Assembly (NCBI GenBank): GCA_958430865.1
Contig: CAUDNR010002668.1
Coordinates: 1 to 27,963 of the forward strand
Source: Entrophospora sp. SA101
Taxonomy: Eukaryota; Glomeromycota; Glomeromycetes; Entrophosporales; Entrophosporaceae
Reading direction: 5' to 3'
Length of the DNA stretch: 27,963 bases
Part shown: positions 9,683 through 19,061 of the stretch, one piece after another
How positions within the stretch are numbered: the stretch's first letter is position 1
Layout of the letters: the number at the start of each line of letters is the position of its first letter
Translations under genes and position numbers: made by a program
Notes under the pieces: model-generated
Told to the model about the DNA's origin: nothing
Databases searched by the model: none
What the model saw: the letters and a program-made list of their open reading frames with translations, nothing else

Positions 9683-10737
9683 TTGTGTGTGTAATTTTTT
9701 TCCAAAAAAAAAATTTTTTAAATTATAATTTAATACATATAAAATTTACTAATAAATAATTTTATTATTAAAATACATCATCAATAAATGAAGTCTTACT
9801 CTTTTGTGAATTCTGGTTCATGTGTTGTCGACGTCTCATCGTTTTCTTTTTTCTCGTTTTCATCTCCCCACTGAAGTTTTGATAATTTTTCATATTGTTG
9901 TGCCAAATTCATGATTCTAGATGACATGTCAGTAGCCTTTTCATCTATTAAAAATGCTTCTACAAGATATTTGGTAGATTCCAATATTTTTTGTTCATAT
10001 TCTTTCAGTGTTTTTTCCTCAGAATCAGTTGGAATTTCTTCCGCAATTTTACTCCCTTTTAAAAACAATTCTTTTGCTTTGAAATACTTTTTCAATGAAT
10101 AAATCAAATATTATATACATGTTGTCATAAATTAAAATTTTATTAACCATATTGCAAATTAAATTGTTTTTGATAAATACAATACCTCCTCAACTTCTGG
10201 ATCATTGGTCTCTTTTCTTTTATCTCGAGCTTCAAGTAAATCATAATCTTGAGGCTTGACAGGCTGTTGATCAGGCTGTTGATCTGAAGCATGAGTCGTA
10301 AAGGGTAAATTTGTCTGATGTTCATAGTCATGGTCGTGGCCATGATCGTGGCCGTGGTCATGAGAATGGTCGTGAGAGTGGTCGTGAGAGTGGTCGTGAG
10401 GGTGGTCGTGAGAGTGGTCGTGAGGGTGGTCGTGAGGGTGGTCGTGAGAATGGTCGTGAGGGTGGTCGTGAGAATGGTCGTGAGGGTGTTTTTCAATCTC
10501 ATGATGAGGGTAAGAAAGAACTTTGTCATCTTTTTTTTGTAATTGTTGTTCTACCTCAAGGTGCTGAGACTCATTTTCAATATTTTCAATGGTGGTGATA
10601 GCCGGTTCAACCTTATCAATATTTTCAGATGTAATGGCTGATTCAGCTTTATCAATATTTTCAGATGTAATGGCTGATTCAGCTTTATCAATATTTTCAA
10701 CGGTGGTCATAGCTGGTCCAGCTCTATCATCGGCCAT
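8715..10737 (-). CDS. TPR and MYND zinc-finger protein with His-Asp repeat
   Basis: Three minus-strand exons (10737-10186, 10086-9800, 9642-8715) join in frame to 588 residues. Residues 13-45 carry tandem ENIDKAESAITS units. Residues 84-140 are a run of DHPH/DHSH/DHGH repeats that could bind divalent metals. Exons 2-3 hold TPR-like helices (YFKAKELFLKGSKIAEE; LYHLRAICHFNLNDH; DAYSIQGSIHMSQGD). A MYND finger lies at about 530-579 (CNCC... CSSC... YCSKEC, Q-x2-DW, H-x4-C), with a longer than usual spacer after the first Cys pair. MYND domains usually mediate protein-protein contacts. The TPRs suggest a scaffold or co-chaperone, which is inference. The middle exon's own stop is avoided by a GTAAGA donor, and the spliced codon GAG restores the frame. 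Intron 2 contains a (GT)n tract. Confidence 0.82.
9659..9692 (+). repeat. (GT)n microsatellite in an intron
   Basis: About 17 GT units with one GTTT interruption lie inside intron 2 of the MYND gene. On the coding strand it reads (CA)n close to the acceptor, so length changes could affect splicing. Confidence 0.85.
10320..10500 (-). repeat. Coding minisatellite for the His-Asp repeat
   Basis: Tandem 12-bp-like units (GGTCGTGAGAGT and GGTCGTGAGGGT on the + strand) encode DHSHDHPH-type repeats in exon 1 of the MYND gene. The near-identity of units implies recent slippage and likely length variation between strains. Both other-strand and shifted frames are open here only because of the repeat. 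Confidence 0.85.
10600..10700 (-). repeat. Coding 36-bp tandem repeat (ENIDKAESAITS)
   Basis: Two near-identical 36-bp units plus partial ones encode the N-terminal acidic repeats of the MYND protein. The units share TCAATATTTTCAGATG and GCTGATTCAGC. Confidence 0.8.
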
Positions 10738-10902
10738 GTTAAAACCAAAAAATAATATTTATAAAAAAAATTAAAAGTATTTTATATATTATAATTTTTT
10801 TTTCTTTTAAGTTTCGGAGTTTAATGCTAGTTTTTTCATTTAAACATTGATACATTGAGATGACGAATTGAATGTATTTATCCGTGTAACAACATCTTTT
10901 AG

Positions 10903-10941
10903 TGACGTCCCATAAACATGGAATGCCCAAATGAGACGTCA
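10903..10941. promoter_or_regulatory. Paired CRE-like motifs upstream of the MYND gene
   Basis: TGACGTC and GACGTCA stand in inverted orientation 166-204 bp upstream of the MYND start codon. Such motifs bind bZIP factors of the ATF/CREB type in fungi. Function here is inferred from motif and position only. Confidence 0.4.
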
Positions 10942-11100
10942 TTATTCTGAAGTACATTTGATACTATGATGGTAGTAATGAAGTAAGCAAGTAAGAAAAT
11001 AGTAAATGGGAAATTGTTGGCATGTATAGTACAGTATTTGATTTTGATTTTAAATTGAAGTTCTATCCCTAAAATTTCTAGAATTGCTGTTTTATTTCAA

Positions 11101-11128
11101 GTTAAAATAACACAGTGTTAACTTTAAC
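11101..11128. repeat. Imperfect palindrome GTTAAAATAACAC/GTGTTAACTTTAAC
   Basis: A 13/14-base inverted repeat has a single A at its centre. It shares the AATAACACAG word with 2054-2064, so it may be a fragment of the same repeat family. Confidence 0.5.
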
Positions 11129-11333
11129 AGAAGCTATTTTGTATAAAGCGATGGATGGTGTATTTATTGAACGCGTGTTATTGGATTAAATGATTAAATG
11201 GTATTTTAAAATATATATAATCTATGTATATATATATATATATATCTGGAGGGAAAGCGTTTTTTTTATCAGCTTCTCAAAATATTGGTTTTTTCACGTA
11301 TTTATATAAAATACCACTGATAAAAAAATGTAA

Positions 11334-12190
11334 TTATAGCTTTTTCGTAAAAGCTGATTGAAATTTTCTATAATATCCTTTGTCTGAATAATCAATTGTT
11401 CGTTTAGTAAATCTTTTTGGTCGAAATCTACGATAATTTTCATAGTCATCGTTTCTTTTTCTTTTTAAATTCGTTTTATTACCATAATCATCATCATCAT
11501 AATCATCTTCTTCTTCTTCATTATTTTCATCAACATATTCACTATCACCATCACTGCCACCATCACCTTCATTTTTATCTTCATTGTTATCTTCCTCAAT
11601 GTATTCACCATCTTTTTCGTTTTCGCTATTATTATCTTCATTAACATCTTCATCGCCGTAATCATCATCACGATTAATATGAAAACGATTAACATCAACA
11701 GTAACATTGCGATGAATTATTTTATTTAGAAGAATATTATTATTATTATCGCCATTATTATTATTAGTTTTATCATTCGTTATCTTGTTATTGAAAGCAG
11801 ATTCATATTTTCTATAATAATTTTCTTCAGAATAGTCAATCCTTTTTCTAGCTAATCTTTTAGGGATTCTTTTAATTTCATTATTATTACTACTACTAGT
11901 TGACACATTTGAATCTTCATCTTCATCTCCAACTTCACTTTCAACTTCACTTTCACCCTCACCTTCACCTTCACTCTCACCTTCACCCTCACCTTCACCT
12001 TCATCTTCATCTTCCTCCTCCTCCTCCTCACCATCATTATCCTCCTCTTCCGCCTCGTCCTCTTCCTCTTCTATATATTCGCTGTTTTTCTCCAAATTAT
12101 TCTATTTTTTTAAAAAAAAAAAATCAATTCTAATATTCTAATATCTTAAAAATTAAAGAAATATCCAACCTCTTCTCCAGCTTGTTCCAT
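11334..12190 (-). CDS. Acidic low-complexity protein with duplicated IDYS motif
   Basis: The large exon (12101-11334) has no ATG at its head. A 7-codon first exon (12190-12170, MEQAGEE) ending in a GTTGGA donor joins it in frame, giving 262 residues. The protein is dominated by Glu/Asp/Gly/Ser runs (residues about 15-70) and a second acidic block in the middle. The motif IDYSEENYYRKYESAF (95-110) recurs at the C-terminus as IDYSDKGYYRKFQSAF (243-258), each preceded by a basic patch (RLARKR, RFTKR). I do not recognise the family. Acidic proteins with aromatic short motifs are often histone chaperones, which would be a guess. It shares a 195-bp divergent promoter with the Dom34 gene. No signal peptide or membrane segment is seen. 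Confidence 0.68.
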
Positions 12191-12385
12191 CTCAATAAAA
12201 TTTTCAAAATCTTTGACTTTTATTTGGTACCTTCAAAAGTATACACTCTTCAGTTTGTAACATGTTGATCATCAAATTCTCGAAATTTGCCGAGTTTTTC
12301 TGAAGTTTTACCGATTATTTTTACGAATAAAATGATGATAAAATAAAATATTTTAATTTTTATTTAATAACTTGATTTTAAAAAA
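12191..12385. promoter_or_regulatory. Shared divergent promoter region
   Basis: 195 bp separate the start codons of the acidic-protein gene (-) and the Dom34 gene (+). It contains an imperfect repeat CTCGAAATTTGCCGAG and AT-rich tracts but no clear TATA box. Bidirectional regulation is inferred from geometry only. Confidence 0.5.
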
Positions 12386-14427
12386 ATGAAACTAATAGGA
12401 AAACATATTGAAAAAGATCGTTCGGTATATATATATATGTTTGAATTTATCTGTTTATTATTTAGTTAAATCCCATTTGAATTTTAAAATTCTATTTTTT
12501 CCTAGGGTTGTGTTACACTTTGTCCTGAGGAAATGGAAGATATGTGGCATGTTTATAATTTAATTACAGTTGGTGATAAACTTAAAGCAACAACATTACG
12601 GTAATAGAGTTGACATTATGTGTGTGTGTGTGTGTGTATTTATGGAATATTTCTATTTATGTCTAATTTATTTGATTAAAATTGTTTAGCCGAGTTCAAA
12701 GAGAAAATTCAACTGGTACAGTTGATTCTCAACGTATAAGATTAACTTTGGGAATATCAGTAAACAACATTGATTTTGATCCACAAGGAGGAATTTTAAG
12801 AATCAGAGGTCGAGTAATATTAGAAAATAAACATGTTAAAGTGAGTGTGATTCATATTATTGATACTTTAAATATATATTTATATGCTTTACGTATGTAA
12901 ATTATATATATATATATATTTCAGATGGGATCATATCATACGATCGATCTTGAATTGAATCGAAATTTTACTTTAGCAAAACCTGAATGGGATGTAATTT
13001 CATTGGAACGTATCCAAGAAGCATGCGATATTACGAAGCAAGCTGATATTGCTGCAATAGTTTTGCAAGAAGGTTGGTCATTTAAATAATTGGTTGTTAA
13101 TTAAATTTTAAGAGTATTATAAAAAATAAAATATATATACTTTTATTTTGCAGGATTGGCAAATATATGTTTGGTAACTCAAAATATGACTATTGTAAGG
13201 CAACGCATTGAACAATCAATTCCACGTAAAAGAAATGGCCACATAAAAAATTATGAAAAAGTAAGCAACGACTTGAATTCGATGATCACAAATATTAATA
13301 TAATTTCTCCTTGATTAAAAACATAATATATATATATTCTATTCTATTTAGGGCTTAACAAAATTTTTTGAGCAAGTTATGCAAGGCATCGAACGACATA
13401 TAAGTTTTGATGTGGTAAAAGTTGTTATAATAGCTAGTCCGGGATTTGTCAAGGTATGAAATGGGTGAGTATATCACTGATATTTTATAAATTTATTGTA
13501 GAATGAATATCAATTTTTATATTTTTTAATTTATATAAAAATGTTTAGGATCAACTTTATGAATATGTTTTTGCTGAGGCTGTGGTATGATTTATTTTCA
13601 ATAAAACTTTTAGAAATATATATTATTGTTTAAAACTATTTACCATTAAACAATCTAAAATAAAATGTTTTAACTAGAAACAAGATAAAAGACAATTAAT
13701 TGAAAATCGATCAAAATTTATACTTGTACATTGTTCATCAGGTCATAAACATGCGCTTCAAGAAGTATTACAAGATTCAGCAATCCAAGGTCAACTTGCT
13801 AACACAAAGTATGCTCAAGAAGTAACAGCTCTTGACAAGTTTTATAAAATGCTTAATGAAGATCCTGATAGAGCTTTCTATGGATGGAAACATGTTAAAA
13901 AAGCAGAAGAAAGAGGCGCAATTGGAACTTTATTACTTTCTGATGAACTATTTAGGTGAGTATATATATTTATATTCATTCAAGTTTAGATTATTTTTAC
14001 CATTCATTACTAAATATTTATAAAAAAAATTCTTTTTATCAGAGCTGCTAATATTCAAACTCGGAGAAAGTATATTAGTCTTGTTGGATCAGTCCGTTCA
14101 ACAGGTGGTAAAGTACTTATATTTTCTAGTTTACATATATCAGGAGAACGTAAGTCATTCACTAAATGAAATCATATAAAGTATAAAATTATTTATATAT
14201 ATATATATATTTATTTATTATTAACTTATTATATTAATTATTACAATGAAATTATAGAACTTAATCAATTAACGGGTGTTGCGGCAATTTTAAATTTTCC
14301 TTTACCAGACATTGAATCAGAGGATGAGGAGGAGGAAGCACAAGATGAAGTGGAAGAAGAGGAAGTAAATAATGATATAAGTACCAATGAGAACAATGCT
14401 AGTATTAATGAAGAAGTTTTTTATTGA
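12386..14427 (+). CDS. DOM34: Dom34/Pelota ribosome-rescue factor
   Basis: Ten exons (12386-12424, 12506-12600, 12690-12840, 12925-13072, 13154-13260, 13352-13453, 13549-13584, 13678-13955, 14043-14149, 14258-14427) join in frame to 410 residues. Dom34/Pelota with Hbs1 dissociates stalled ribosomes in no-go and non-stop decay. The sequence shows the family's three eRF1-like domains: the N-terminal fold starting [16 protein letters not shown] and EDMWHVYNL, a central domain ([29 protein letters not shown]) and a C-terminal domain ([28 protein letters not shown]). It lacks the NIKS and GGQ motifs of eRF1, as expected for Dom34. Residues from about 374 on form a Glu-rich tail, longer than in most homologues. 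Exon 7 is only 36 bp. All introns are GT-AG. Confidence 0.95.
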
Positions 14428-14828
14428 AGTGATATAAAAAGTTATAATTGTATTTTTGTAATTTTGGTTTATTTTTTAAAATTAAAAATAATTTATTTTC
14501 AGCAATAGCAATAGTAATAGGTAGATCCAGTCAAGTTTTAGCGGCGAAATTTCAAAATTTTCGACCATCCCAAATATGATTTTTTTTACCGAAGGAGAAA
14601 ATTCATGTCAAAAAATTTCTCCAAAGAAAAATGCAAACTGATAATTATAGTTTATTAGTTAATACCAATCAAAAGATAACAAAAACAAAAAAACAAAAAA
14701 AAATAGATATAACGAATGTTCTTCCCTATATCTAAAAAATCTTCTTATTATCGGAATTGATTTTTTGTGTAATAACTTATAATTGGCCCTTTAATCGGAA
14801 GAATTAGAAAAAGAGAATAAAAAACAGA

Positions 14829-14851
14829 CATATAGAGTCATCCTCTATATG
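14829..14851. repeat. Perfect hairpin CATATAGAG/CTCTATATG
   Basis: Nine-base perfect arms flank a 5-base loop (TCATC). It lies about 400 bp after the Dom34 stop, too far to be an obvious 3' end signal. Chance is possible in AT-rich DNA, though the GAG/CTC core makes it more stable than most. Confidence 0.5.
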
Positions 14852-15017
14852 AAAATGTAATTAGTAAATAAAAATGTTAATCATATACGTTACACGACAC
14901 CCAATATACAAACTGGCCCGTCATCTCACTTTAAATTCAATTGGTGGCCACCAAAACCACTATACAAACCTAAATTTATATTTATATACTATCAAAGTAG
15001 TTCAGTAAAAAGTGAAG

Positions 15018-15290
15018 TATTAGCCATAGAATTTTTTTTTGCATTTGGTAAAACATATGCTCACTTTAAAAATAACAAATTTAAACCAAATCATTTAACG
15101 ACCATTAGAAAATAATAAGAAATCATACTAATATAAAACTCAGGTTCTACTTAATATTTTAACATTCAAGCTAGTAATTCGAATAAATCATTTTTATTTA
15201 TTTAATTAAATTATTTTTTTGCATATAGAAGGTACATTTATAAACGTTAATCATATATAACTCTTACACTTTGGATGACTATTCTCTAGT
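15018..15290 (+). repeat. Dispersed repeat, copy 1
   Basis: Ordered shared words link this block with 25727-25975: TTTTTTGCATTTGGTAAA, TCACTTT, AACAAATTTAAA/AATAAATTTAAA, CAGGTTCT, TTAATATT, CTAGTAATTCGAATAAAT, AGAAGGTAC, GTTAATCATAT and AACTCTTACA. Same orientation, diverged with small indels. No coding capacity. The class (MITE, SINE or fragment) is not clear. Confidence 0.75.
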
Positions 15291-15555
15291 TCTAAATAAT
15301 GTAAACGATCACAGGATCAAAAGAAGCTACGAGTAATGATTGTAGAGTTGGTTGGATTGGTGTGTGGTGTGTTATTTATTAGTCTATGATGAACGCGTAA
15401 ACAAATAATATTTAAGATTTAATATTCATTCATTCATTAGACAAGAATTGTGCAATAGTTTAATATATATATGTATATATTCAGTGGGTGTTAAAGGATA
15501 TGTTTTTTTTCCGATAATTAAGATTACCGGGTTGTAACGGGTTAACGTTTACTAT

Positions 15556-15608
15556 TAGTATTATTATTATTATTATTATGAGGTTGTTAACGGACTACAG
15601 TTAGCTTA

Positions 15609-15639
<31 letters not shown>

Positions 15640-15668
15640 ATTATTATTATTATTATAATAATAATAGT
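15556..15668. repeat. TTA/ATT trinucleotide tracts with inverted ATA run
   Basis: Tracts of (TTA)n at 15556-15579 and 15612-15655 are followed by (ATA)n, so the second can fold back on itself. Typical slippage-prone AT-rich microsatellite. Confidence 0.8.
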
Positions 15669-15840
15669 AATATGATTTGGTATTAGTACGTTAACAATAA
15701 TATTAATGATATTATTTTTTTTTCAATGGTGAAGTGAGTGAGTGAGGCCTTGTGACCGACCGTCTAAAAATCTAATATTTTAATAATATTTTCCTAAAAT
15801 AAAATTAACATCCTTTATTTATCACAATCTTTCAATCCTT

Positions 15841-16044
15841 TTGGGGAAAAACAATTATGTGTTATTGATGTTCATCAATTATTATTTAAAAAATCTTTTT
15901 TCGTTGAGAAACATTGCTGGTTTGTCTTCAAATGAACAACCAATTGCCATTAAAAAAAACAGTCAAAAGCGTAGTAGAACGTGGATTTATTTCAAAAGTA
16001 GTGAAAACGATCAAAAAGAACTGGTAAAATTTGTTCATTCTTAA
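15841..16044 (+). pseudogene. Possible BED-finger-like exon remnant
   Basis: A 67-codon open stretch has no ATG at its head. Its second half (NSQKRSRTWIYFKS) loosely resembles the start of a BED zinc finger of hAT-type transposases (basic residues, then W-x-YF), but no paired cysteines follow in frame. The dispersed TTAATTCGTGATCC...GAAGGAAAGG word follows at 16072-16101. It may be a transposon fragment or chance. Confidence 0.2.
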
Positions 16045-16674
16045 ATTATGTTAATATTTTATTATTAATATGTTAATTCGTGATCCTTTTAAGAAGGAAA
16101 GGTTTTTGTTAATGATCGGCGGGGTACATTGATATGGGGTATTTGTCTCAACTATAGGTGTATTTTATTGCATATTTTTTTATTGTAAAATATCGTGCGA
16201 ATTTTTTTAGCAACATCGACGACATGTTATAAAATTATCCAATCGATTCCTTTATGAATCAACAGATAAGCCTGCTATAACAAAATCTAATGATTAAAAT
16301 TTTATCAAGTAACATTGGTATGGTTTCTAAGCTAAAAAATGTTCTTCGTGATAGATTACACGTGGTGGGGATCTTAACTCAAAGTCATCCAGGTGGTGTG
16401 GGTGGGTCTTTCTATTATAAAAGCAAACTTTCTGTAACTATATAATAGAGATCAAAATTTATTACATGCATCAATTAATCCCTTTGAAACATTTATTTAG
16501 TAGAATGCTAATATCACATAATCATAGAAATGACCAACAAATTTCAAAGAACAATAAAACTCCATTTACGGCAAAGATTTACAATTAAAGAGATGGCGGT
16601 GTTACAATTAAAAAAACTGGTTAAAAAAATATCTAAAAAAAAAAATTTTAATAAAAAAGACTTCATTGAACACA
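16045..16674. other. Non-coding region upstream of the Nudix gene
   Basis: It contains the dispersed word TTAATTCGTGATCC...GAAGGAAAGG (16072-16101), which also occurs at 1952-1981. Otherwise no exon or structured element is recognised. The Nudix promoter and 5' UTR should lie in the last 200-300 bp. Confidence 0.45.
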
Positions 16675-17835
16675 ATGATAGAAAAAAACCAATTTAATGA
16701 TGATCAAATAATACTAGATCGTTTAAAGATAGGCTTGAAAAATCTTCAGAAAATATCGCCACGCAAGATCAAATCACCAGCTAACCAACCACGTAGGGCA
16801 AGCGTAGCCATAATAATTCGTATTAGGCCAACAATAATTAATTCTTTTGAAACATTTTCCAGTGACACCAATGATAACGATATCATTGAATATGAAGGAA
16901 ATGGAAAAGAAGATTTATCTGTTGTAATAGAAGAGTTTTTTAATTTAACATGGGTTAGAAGGGGAACACCAGAAATTATATATATTAAAAGAAGTTTAAG
17001 GGATGGAGACAGATGGTCGGGGCAAATAGCTTTTCCTGGAGGTAAACAAGACCCAGATGATTTAGACGATTTGGATACAGCAATAAGAGAGACATCAGAA
17101 GAAATTGGAATAGATCTTGAAAATGACAAATCATTTGCATATATTGGTGCATTAGATGATAGAGAGGTAACATCAACTTTGGGAGGAAAATTATTAATGA
17201 CTCTTTCATGTTTTGTATTTTTACAAATAACACATATTACACCACCTACAGAAATTTCAGGATCAGAGATATCATCTATTCATTCTATACCATTATCAAT
17301 ATTCTTTGATCCTATTTATACACAAAGATGGAATCCAGTATCAATAGATCTTTCCTTAGGATTATCTAAATCAAGACCAATCAAGTTCATATTATCATTT
17401 TTATTAGGCAAGGTTCATTTTAATTCAATAATTTTACCAAATAACAACAATGATGATAATAACAACAATGGTGAAGGAGAGGGTGATGACAGTTTAAGAT
17501 TATGGGGATTAACATTACAGATGACAAGCGATTTGATAGATTTAATGTATAAAGAGGATGAAATACCATCGAGAAGATTGGATGCAACAAGACCAAGATT
17601 TGATTATTTAGATTTAAATATATTTGTTTGGTGGCTTTTAAAATCAAACAGGAATAAATATAAAGAAGAGCAATCAAATTTAATCACTAGAAGAAGAGTA
17701 TGGGCAAATGGATGGAATGATTATTATAAGTCAATACAAAAATCAATAATTGTTATAATTCTCACTAGATCGATGATTGGTTTATGGTTTATAAGAAAAG
17801 TTATCTCATTATGGAAAAAAAAAACAATACTTTGA
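16675..17835 (+). CDS. Nudix hydrolase, CoA-diphosphatase type, C-terminal hydrophobic segment
   Basis: Single-exon gene of 386 residues. Residues about 100-147 hold IIYIKRS...WSGQIAFPGGKQ and AIRETSEEIGID, the Nudix box with the 8-residue spacing and preceding KRS...GQ-AFPGG signature typical of CoA pyrophosphatases (NudL/Pcd1/NUDT7-8 group). Those enzymes split CoA or oxidised CoA into phosphopantetheine and 3',5'-ADP. Catalytic acidic residues in RExxEE are all present (Arg138, Glu139, Glu142, Glu143). The protein is longer than the family norm (about 200-340): there is an Asn/Asp-rich insert around residues 258-272, and residues 360-380 form a hydrophobic stretch (SIIVIILTRSMIGLWFI) that may anchor it in a membrane. 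The ATG at 16675 is the first in frame. Substrate is inferred from the signature, not shown. Confidence 0.88.
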   Translation: MIEKNQFNDDQIILDRLKIGLKNLQKISPRKIKSPANQPRRASVAIIIRIRPTIINSFETFSSDTNDNDIIEYEGNGKEDLSVVIEEFFNLTWVRRGTPEIIYIKRSLRDGDRWSGQIAFPGGKQDPDDLDDLDTAIRETSEEIGIDLENDKSFAYIGALDDREVTSTLGGKLLMTLSCFVFLQITHITPPTEISGSEISSIHSIPLSIFFDPIYTQRWNPVSIDLSLGLSKSRPIKFILSFLLGKVHFNSIILPNNNNDDNNNNGEGEGDDSLRLWGLTLQMTSDLIDLMYKEDEIPSRRLDATRPRFDYLDLNIFVWWLLKSNRNKYKEEQSNLITRRRVWANGWNDYYKSIQKSIIVIILTRSMIGLWFIRKVISLWKKKTIL

Positions 17836-18311
17836 AAATTTAATTTTTTAATTTATATATATAAATTGTATTTTTATTATTAAAACAAAACTTTTCCTTA
17901 TTTAATATAGAATATTTATTGAAAATTAAGTCATAGTATCACAGAAAGGTATAAAACATAATCTATGCTTAATGGCTTAATTTGTATCAAAAAACATTAT
18001 ATGCAATAAAAATGTTTGTTGGGAAAGCTAGCTCTATGGGTGCCTCAAAATCAACACAGTAATTGGTAGCGTCTGTGATGAGCGAAATATAAAATATCAA
18101 AAGTCTGTATATCCTTGCTACTCGAGAAAACAATAAAATAAAGATGATTATTATTACAGTCGTTCTTTTATTAAGTAATGATCCAGGCTAATTTTATTAC
18201 ATATTGATATAATAAAGAATTTATTTTTAAAAATAAAGAATTTGATTATTTGTAATAAACAGACTTGAAAATGGATCACATGTTCATGCGAAAGGTTAGA
18301 ATCTGCGTCAA

Positions 18312-18340
18312 TTCACGCGCGTGAAATTCAAATTAGCCAA
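18312..18340. promoter_or_regulatory. TTCACGCGCGTGAA palindrome next to a CCAAT box
   Basis: A perfect 14-bp palindrome with a CGCGCG core stands out in very AT-rich DNA. It is followed within about 12 bp by AGCCAATCAG. ACGCG cores resemble MCB-type sites of cell-cycle factors. Function is inferred. Confidence 0.4.
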
Positions 18341-18445
18341 TCAGAATTTTGTATTCAAAACACCCCAAAATTTAATCAAATATTAATTATTAATAAATTT
18401 CCCACATGAATGACTGTGAAATGTCATAAACTCTTGACAAATTTA

Positions 18446-18545
18446 CGTCATTATACTAGTATAACGGGATAAATAGTGAGTGTCATCATAACAGGAGTAA
18501 ATTTAACAAGATTGTCATTATAACGAATGTCATTATGAACGGGGG
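18446..18545 (+). repeat. Cluster of GTCATTATAACG-like repeats
   Basis: CGTCATTATACTAGTATAACGGG, split by a small insertion, then TGTCATCATAACAGG, TGTCATTATAACGAA and TGTCATTATGAACGGGGG occur within 100 bp, all in one orientation. This resembles subterminal binding repeats of a DNA transposon, but could be a promoter array. Confidence 0.5.
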
Positions 18546-19061
18546 TGACTTGCACTAGGATTAAAAGCCAAGATATTAGTATTAGTTAGTATCATTGGGA
18601 GTGTGTGCACAATATTGCATTATAATCGTAAAAATTCTTCAATAGGTTGTGAAATTAACGAACCAAATCAGGTGAGTCACAACTCGTACTGTGCTAATGA
18701 GACATATACCAGTTAATATTAAGAATTGAGATCATCTATATATCAACAGGAAAAAAGCATACGTGGGTGGGCGAAGGATATACAGCCAATGCGTATATCT
18801 TATCATAACCATTTCTTTAGGGTTTGGATTATATTTTCATTTGCGCAAAGCAGATAAAAGGACTAACCGGAAATTTTTATTTTGAAAATTTTGGCTAGTT
18901 CAAATTCACATGAAGATGAATAACTTTTTGTATTGATGTCCATATTTGATACTAATACTAATTTGTCGTATGAGAAAATATGCTTTTTTTTAGTGCTAAG
19001 ATCTTCAGAGCGCATGTTTTTTTTCCCAAAATCATTTGTAAAATTTCAGATTTCTAAATAT

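Larger units (their letters stand above)
10738..11333. other. Intergenic region with CRE-like sites and a palindrome
   Basis: No coding exon is seen. Upstream of the MYND gene are TGACGTC (10903-10909) and GACGTCA (10935-10941), facing CRE/ATF-like motifs 32 bp apart. An imperfect palindrome lies at 11101-11128 and an (AT)n run near 11228-11246. The part after 11250 probably holds the 3' UTR of the acidic-protein gene. Confidence 0.5.
14428..15840. other. Long non-coding, repeat-rich region
   Basis: No coding exon is supported over 1.4 kb. Contents: the 3' region of Dom34, a perfect 9-bp-stem hairpin at 14829-14851, a dispersed repeat at 15018-15290 with a second copy at 25727-25975, and long TTA/ATT trinucleotide runs between 15556 and 15668. 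Confidence 0.6.
17836..19061. other. Upstream region of the PRXL2-like gene
   Basis: Contains a 14-bp perfect palindrome (18312-18325), a CCAAT box (about 18336), a cluster of GTCATTATAACG-like repeats (18446-18545), a TGAGTCA site (18673-18679), and a strong splice donor CAG|GTGAGT at 18671. With the acceptor TTTCAG ending at 19049 this would make a 5' UTR intron just ahead of the ATG at 19062. No coding exon was recognised before that ATG. Confidence 0.45.

Noticed and set aside
10311..10598. Long open frames on the + strand opposite the His-Asp repeat
   Set aside because: They exist only because the 12-bp tandem repeat stays open in several frames; the minus-strand frame joins through good splice sites to TPR and MYND exons.
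11417..12133. His/Leu/Pro-rich frames on the + strand opposite the acidic protein
   Set aside because: They mirror GAA/GAT-rich codons of the minus-strand gene and have no splice or start context.
16592..16674. Upstream ATG (16592) for the Nudix gene
   Set aside because: It is in a different frame and terminates shortly after 16690, so it could at most be an upstream open frame.
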